Origin: Drosophila pseudoobscura
Lineage: Eukaryota > Arthropoda > Insecta > Diptera > Drosophilidae
Reading direction: 5' to 3'
DNA: 64,000 nucleotides
NCBI RefSeq assembly: GCF_009870125.1
Contig: NC_046683.1
Span: 12,595,001 to 12,659,000 of the forward strand
Shown here: positions 58,331-64,000 of the stretch, piece by piece
Position numbering within the stretch: the first letter of the stretch is position 1
How the letters are laid out: the number at the start of each line of letters is the position of its first letter
The notes under the pieces: generated by a model
Database searches by the model: none
What the model saw: only the letters and a program-made list of their open reading frames with translations
Told to the model about the DNA's origin: nothing
Program-made: the position numbers and the translations under genes

Positions 58331-61300
58331 CTAATCCAACAAAGCTCTGACCAGTTTGCACTCTCCTTCTGCGCCCTCTGCAGCTTCTCCTCCTCCGCAT
58401 AGCAGCATCAAAGGTGCTTCCGTTTGTTGCAAGTCCTCGCCGGATTGCACCAACGGAATGGACCACTGCAGGCCGTCTCCCTTGTGGCCGTAGGAGTGCT
58501 GTAGCCATCCACCCACCTGGCCGTAGGTGAACAAGTAGAAAGGCTTCGACTCTGGCTGTGTGAGCACCAGCAGGTAACGATCTCCGCCTACGAACAGAGG
58601 GATCATCTGCTCAATGGGCTCCTGGAGGCGCAACTGCTGCAGCGGCACAAACCGCGGACCGTCCTCGTGGGTGTGATTGTGGTTCAGAATGAAGATGGCT
58701 ATGTGGCGACACCGCCGGCAGCTGAGCATTAGCTGATCCTCCTGGAGCTCGGCCAGGTCGTAGTCGCCGCCAATTAGCTGGGCGAGCTGGAAGCGCTCAC
58801 TGAATGCATCCCTCCAGTGGATGGAGAGTGCCGGACGATGCCTGTGCACTCCACTGGCCAGCAGGAGATTCATCTCGTTCTCCTTCTTGGGCTTCCTTAT
58901 GCGAATAACCTTCATCAGGCGGCCATCAACCGATTCCAGGGACTGCCAGTCGGTGAGGCTGCAGTTGTTCGGGTTCAGCCGCAGGATGCGCACTTCGATT
59001 CCACTGCCTAGCAGGATCAATCTCTCATCCAGCATCGCTAGCTGCTCCACTGGCTGGCGCATACCCAATGTGAAGGACTCATTCCTGCACTCGATCCGGA
59101 TGGTGCTGCGGATCCGCTTCACCGGAAGCTGGCAATGATTCTGCACTTTCACGTGTATGTCCCCAGAGTCCAGACGCAGCATCTCGCTGGACAGACTAAC
59201 GTTGGTTCGGTGGACCCTCGCTGGCCGCAACTGGAGCTGGGCCCTTAGCTGGCGGCCCTGGCAGATGGCGGAGGACTGCTGGCCGAGTCTGAGCCTGCCC
59301 TGCAGGTCAAAGGACTCGTTAGTTTTGCCCCAGAGCGCCTTTAGCGGCTGCAGGTCGTAGTCCAGGTACAGCAGTCGCCGCTTACTGGCCTTCTTCTCCT
59401 TTATCGCCTTCTGCAGCAGCAGATCCTCCAGATTCTCGGGGTCCTGCTCGTTGGACGCGTCACGCAGCTGGTTCTCTGCCGAATCCACATAGAGCAGGCC
59501 GGCCGGAAAGATGGCTTTATCCAGCCACAGGCTATCGATATTATAGTCGCGATCCTTAAAGATGCTCTGTCGATAGCTCTCGCTAAGATCCCTGCCATTG
59601 AGGTGCATCACATGGCCGGGTCCCTCGAACTCCACGCCGCCCGCAAAGGTCTTGATGCCGCCAAATGCCTGCAGCCGACGACTATGCCGATATACGGCAT
59701 TCTCCAGCCCAATGCCGTTAATGGACCGCAGCAGGGGTCTCCCCTCGAGGATTAGCCGCTCGAAGCTAAGGCCACCAAACACTTCCATGGTGGGGCCACG
59801 CAGTGGCACGCGATGCTCGAAAAAGTAATCCATGCTCATCTCATTGACGCTGCCCAGGCGCAGGTCCTGCTCCACTCGCAGCTGCCTGAAGCTGGCCCTT
59901 GGCCAGGGCCTGCCGCCGCCCTGCACAAAGATTCCCTCGATACTGGCACCGTTCACCTGGCGGCCCTGTCCCAACACCAGTCTGCCCAGACGGGGGGTCT
60001 TTTCAAAGCGCAGCTCGGCATGGATAGCTCCTCCGTGGGACAGGCGGTAGAGGGAGGCATTTAGTCGCTCCAAATCGATGTCGTTCAGCCGTCCAAAGTG
60101 TCCATCGCCTGCCAGGTCCAAACATCTGGCCCAGACTGGTCCCAGCAGCTGCTGGGGGGCCTCCACCAGCTGGCTCTCATTGCCGGCGGTCCATCGGAGC
60201 AGGGCATCTGCCGCCAGGTGGGTGAAGTTGAGGTCCGCTTGCAGCGGCTGTTGCTGGCTGGTGTGCAGCCTCTCCAGGCGGGGCTGCCGCAACAGCACGT
60301 GTCCGGCAATCGTTTGGTTTCCCGCCCGCCGCACTGCATGCTCTCGGAGATACTTTAAGTGGCTCTGGGGTGCCTCCCCCTTTTCCTCCTGCCAGAGGGC
60401 ATCGCCAGTCACCACCAAGCGCCGCCACGGCTGCTTCCACAGCGCCACCAGTCGACTGTCCAGGCCTTCCAGTCCCAGATCCTTGGGACACTTGAGACTC
60501 CCATTGACATTCAAGTGCTGCACAGTGAGATCTCCCTTCAGCAGAAGCTCCTCCCGACGCGTGTCCATAAAGAGCTCGGCAGGCACTCCATTTAGCCGAG
60601 GAACATCCACATTGCTGGCCCTCATTCGGAGGCAGCTATAGGCTCCAGTGATGGCCTGCGGCGTGGTCCGGAGCAGGGTGTTGTCCAGCAGGCTGCTCAG
60701 ATCCAGGCCATTAATATGGGGCGACTGCAGGGCGTCGGTCAGCTGTACGGGGGCCAGGAAGGTCTTGCGGCCCTTCAGCACGGCATTGGCATCGGGACGT
60801 ACCAGGCGCGACATATAATCCTCCCACTGTATCCCATTGACGTCCTGCAGGTGGAGTCCGCCCTCGAATCGGACATTCCCCTCGATAAGCAGCTGCTTGC
60901 GGAGCAAAAGCTGCGGCGTATCCCCATCCTCTGTGCCGGCCGAAAGCTTTCCCAGCAGCTCGTCAAAGGCCAGACCGTTGAGGCGTCGAAAGTGGAGGCT
61001 CTGCAGGTGCACTGGCCTCTGGTCCTTCAGCTCGAGGCGCTGCAGGCTGAGGGCATGGCCCAGCAGCTGGCCGAGTGGCAGTCCATTCAGGCGACTCACA
61101 TTCAGATTTTTCCCGATCTCCATATCTGTTCCGATGACCAAACGCTGGAATTTCTTGACTCCGGTGAAATTTAGGGCGGATTGGGACTTGAGCACCAGTT
61201 CATCCACGGGCACACCGTTCAGCTGCTGGCTGAGCAGCGTCTGCACAGTTAGGGGTTCGGTGAAATGCTTGTGCCCTGTAATGTTCGCCAGCTGGCCATG

Positions 61301-64000
61301 ACGCACTGCCTCTCGCGAGATCAGGGCCAGGCGGGAGGTGTAGTCGCGGCAGACGATGTCACCCTCGACGCTGACATTCATGAAGATGATTTTCAACGTG
61401 CGGTTGCCTGTCCCCACTTGGCTGCCACTGGTCAGCAGATGCTCCTCCACGGGATGGCCCTGTATATGGTTGGTGGCCAGTGAGGGTGTCGTGACCTTGG
61501 CATTGCCAAATATCAGTTGTGTTAGGTTCTGCGGAGTGTGGGCCAGCAGGTAGGTGGAATGGAGGTCCTTCTTAGTCAGCGATTGGCCTGTGGACAGCAG
61601 GAGGCGCGACTTCTGGGTATCCCTTAGCACATTGTTCAGCGTCAGGGATCCCTTGATGGTCACCCTGCCCGTGTAGTACTGCTGTAGGCGATGGTTCTCC
61701 ATCTGCATCTGTCGTGGCTGCATCCACTGTCTGCTGGCTGTGTGATTGCCCACCAGGATATCCCCCGAGACGCTTATCTGGTTGATACGAACTGGCGCTG
61801 CAGGAGAGACATATATCGAAGTATAATCAGAGGAACTGTGGGTATCCTCTGTCCAACCACTTACTTTTTATCCACGTGCTGTTGCCGCCGCGAAAGACTA
61901 TGTCACGGGCAAAGTCCAGACCATTGACACGTCCCGCCTCCAGGCGGGACACATAAAAGGCTGACATGTAGAGATTGGAGCTGACCACCTGGTGGCGCCT
62001 CAGATTGAACAGCTTTGGCACCACCAAGCCATTGAGCAGTTCCGTCTGGAGGTTCACGACTCGCGACCGCGACTGAAAGATGAGGCGTCCCTCCAACTGG
62101 GAATCGCGGGAGCGTAGGAATAGCGAGTCGTAGAACTCAAACCAGGACACACCATTGATGCGACCCACATGCAAGTGACGCACCCGTAAATCCGCCTTAG
62201 GGGATCCACTCGAAGGGGCAACAGTTGTATGGTTCTTCCCGTAGTCCTGGGGCGTGAGCAGGTGCTCTGTGTGCAGCGCCTTGGTTAGCAAGGGTTCCCT
62301 GAGGGTCAACAGAGAGGAGTCTAGTGTGTGGCCTGGGGATGGACAGATGGGCAGTCTATAAGTGTCTGGAGAAAAGGGAATCCCTGCAACTTACCTGGCA
62401 GCAACTGGCCCTGGTAGATGAGATTCTTGACATGCAATCGCTTCACCTTCAGCCGCTCTATGGCATCGCTAGAGTCATTTCCCGCACCAAAGGATCTCGG
62501 GACACGGCCACGTCGTATGGGTATGGCTACGAATCGTTCACGCAGCTGCTCCAGACGCTGCCTGAGCTGTGTGGGAGTGCGCAGGTGGCTGCCCACCAGC
62601 TGCAACCGTTGGATGCGTCCTTTTGCAGCCAAATGGAGGGGTTTCTGCAAGTGAATCGAGGAGTGATGTTGGAGTAGCTTCTGCCAACGACTTAGTTCTT
62701 CCATTGAAGCTTTGCGGCGCAGCAGGAGGCTCCTCAGGCTCGATAGGGTATCCTCGAACTCGTGGCGATGCATCTGCACGATGCTCAGATCTTCTCTTCC
62801 CACTTGGTTGCTGGTCTTCTCCTTCTTCTCCTCATACTGCTGCTCCCCGCCTAGCTGCACCAGGCGCACCAAATCACTCGAGGATCGGCGGTAGGTCAGC
62901 AGCAAGTAGCTCTCGTTCTGTCCATTGCGATGGCTGAGCAAACCGCTGGGTTCCATGTCCCCCCGCACAACAAATCCGTTGTAGCAGTCCAGCCGCTGGC
63001 TATTGAAGACGAGCACTTCGCCATTAGGGCGTGCGCCTATCAGGAGACGCCCCTGCTGGGCCACCGTCAGGCGGGAGAAGTGTAGATCTCGCTGGACGTG
63101 TTTGCGATACACTACAAACTGTCCCTCGACCATGCGGAAGAAAAGGCAGGAGTCGGTAGAACCACCAGCAGTGCTCACATTGGAGCCAGATGCAGACGAG
63201 GAGCAGGCAACGAAGGAGTTGCGTTCACGGAAGCGGAACGCCAGCACATGCCACGCCTGAGTGGTCAGGGTCTGACGAGTCCGCAGGCGCATCGTCGCGG
63301 CCTCCAGCTCGAAAACAGTGAGCACCAACTGGAAATGGAGTCTTTGTAGTTTTGGCATCTCCGGGAATCGATGGACACTCACCTTGGAATGGGAGCCGCG
63401 CAGGGAACGGCCGGTAAGGATGTACAGGGGCTTTAGCCCCACCACCTGGAGCGTGCGGATGGCGGGCAGGAAAAAATCTTCTACGGGATTGAAGTACGTG
63501 TCCAGCCACTCGAAGGTTCTGCAACAGGATGATTGAAAATGCATTTATGAAGGTCGGTATCTCTGGAACACTCACTGGATCCTCCCTTGGGATTTCGTGT
63601 AGTTGGAGGCCAGCAGCAGCAGCACCTTCTCAGGATCAGGATGCCTGAGCAAGTGCATCTGCTGGAAGCCTTGGGCCAGCGAGAATTCCTGAATGGGCTC
63701 GAAGCTCAGCTGTGTGTCATCGGCCATGAGCTGCTGCTTGGGCAGCTGGTAAACCTCCAGCGTCTCCGGATGAACGATGGCCAGCAGCAGGAACTGGCGC
63801 CAGGCCACCACCTCAGCGCCCAGAGAGGCCCCGGGCAACACCCGCGCCCGTCCAGCTAGCTCGCCCAGGCGCACCAGGCGCTTGTCTCCCCCGCTGGCCA
63901 CGTGCAGCTGAAACAGCTCGTGGCCGTGCAGCACCAGCAGCACATCTTCGGTGGGCTCGCGCAGCAGATACAGCGGATGCTCGTGGCTCAGCTCCATGTC
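58331..64000 (-). CDS. Giant extracellular-type protein with EAR-like ends and NG repeats (5' end outside window)
   Basis: Minus-strand exons: 63576 to beyond 64000, 63383-63518, 62395-63328, 61865-62332, 58331-61797; all joins keep frame and about 1,809 residues are visible. The N-terminal part has repeated strands like epilepsy-associated (EAR) propeller repeats (FEPIQEFSLAQGFQQMHLL, FEWLDTYFNPVEDFFLP). The middle has about a dozen repeats of 50-90 residues, each ending in a (V/I/L)NG(L/V/I) motif followed by a hydrophobic pair, e.g. LNGLPLGQLL, LNGLAFDELL, INGLDLSSLL. The C-terminal part returns to propeller-like strands (FVPLQQLRLQEPIEQMIPLF). Many N-glycosylation sites and few cysteines fit a secreted structural protein. 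Size and style recall the Drosophila eggshell/Torso-pathway proteins Nasrat, Polehole and Closca, but I cannot verify this. In-frame codons before the Met at 63997 suggest the start is further upstream. Confidence 0.8.

Noticed and set aside
1-64000. CRISPR array, rRNA, tRNA or bacterial operon features
   Set aside because: None were seen. Spliced genes and simple-repeat content show eukaryotic nuclear DNA.

Overview
The window is nuclear DNA from a fly of the genus Drosophila. Genes are split by short introns of about 50-70 bp with GT/AG borders, intergenic DNA is full of poly(A/T), CA and GA simple repeats, CAG/glutamine and serine/alanine runs interrupt regulatory proteins, and every recognisable protein is arthropod-like. 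The gene set looks like part of the X chromosome (Muller element A). The exact species cannot be told from sequence alone; an obscura-group fly is possible.

Layout. (1) 1.6-3.5 kb, plus strand: an eight-exon fatty acyl-CoA reductase. (2) 4.2-9.6 kb, plus: a BTB zinc-finger transcription factor with two alternative terminal exons, each carrying its own pair of C2H2 fingers. (3) 11.5-16.0 kb, minus: serine hydroxymethyltransferase (Shmt). A distant first exon encodes a mitochondrial presequence, and a start codon in exon 2 can give a cytosolic form. A small DUF423/TMEM256-like membrane protein gene lies on the opposite strand inside its intron. (4) 17.6-20.0 kb, minus: a BTB protein with an AT-hook and a pipsqueak-type helix-turn-helix. 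(5) 20-45 kb: no convincing gene. It holds simple repeats, common dispersed Drosophila repeats, a rearranged palindromic Tc1-like transposon (37.26-38.91 kb), a possible distal promoter near 43.5-43.7 kb and a possible decayed gene near 44 kb. (6) 45.4-58.2 kb, plus: five chymotrypsin-fold genes. Three have the full catalytic triad. Two have lost the catalytic His and Ser and are pseudoproteases. Four of the five end in a hydrophobic tail that suggests membrane or GPI anchoring. A decayed LDL-receptor YWTD fragment and two local tandem duplications sit in the spacer between the fourth and fifth genes. (7) 58.3-64.0 kb, minus, running off the window: a giant secreted-type protein with propeller-like (EAR-like) repeats at both ends and about a dozen 'NG' repeats in the middle.

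The reductase, Shmt and TMEM256-like genes are housekeeping or metabolic. The two BTB factors are transcriptional regulators. The protease/pseudoprotease cluster and the giant NG-repeat protein share the extracellular side and converge tail to tail with probably overlapping 3' ends. Joint action of these last genes is only an inference from proximity. All exon joins were chosen by hand: each join keeps the frame and the family alignment, but no transcript data were available.
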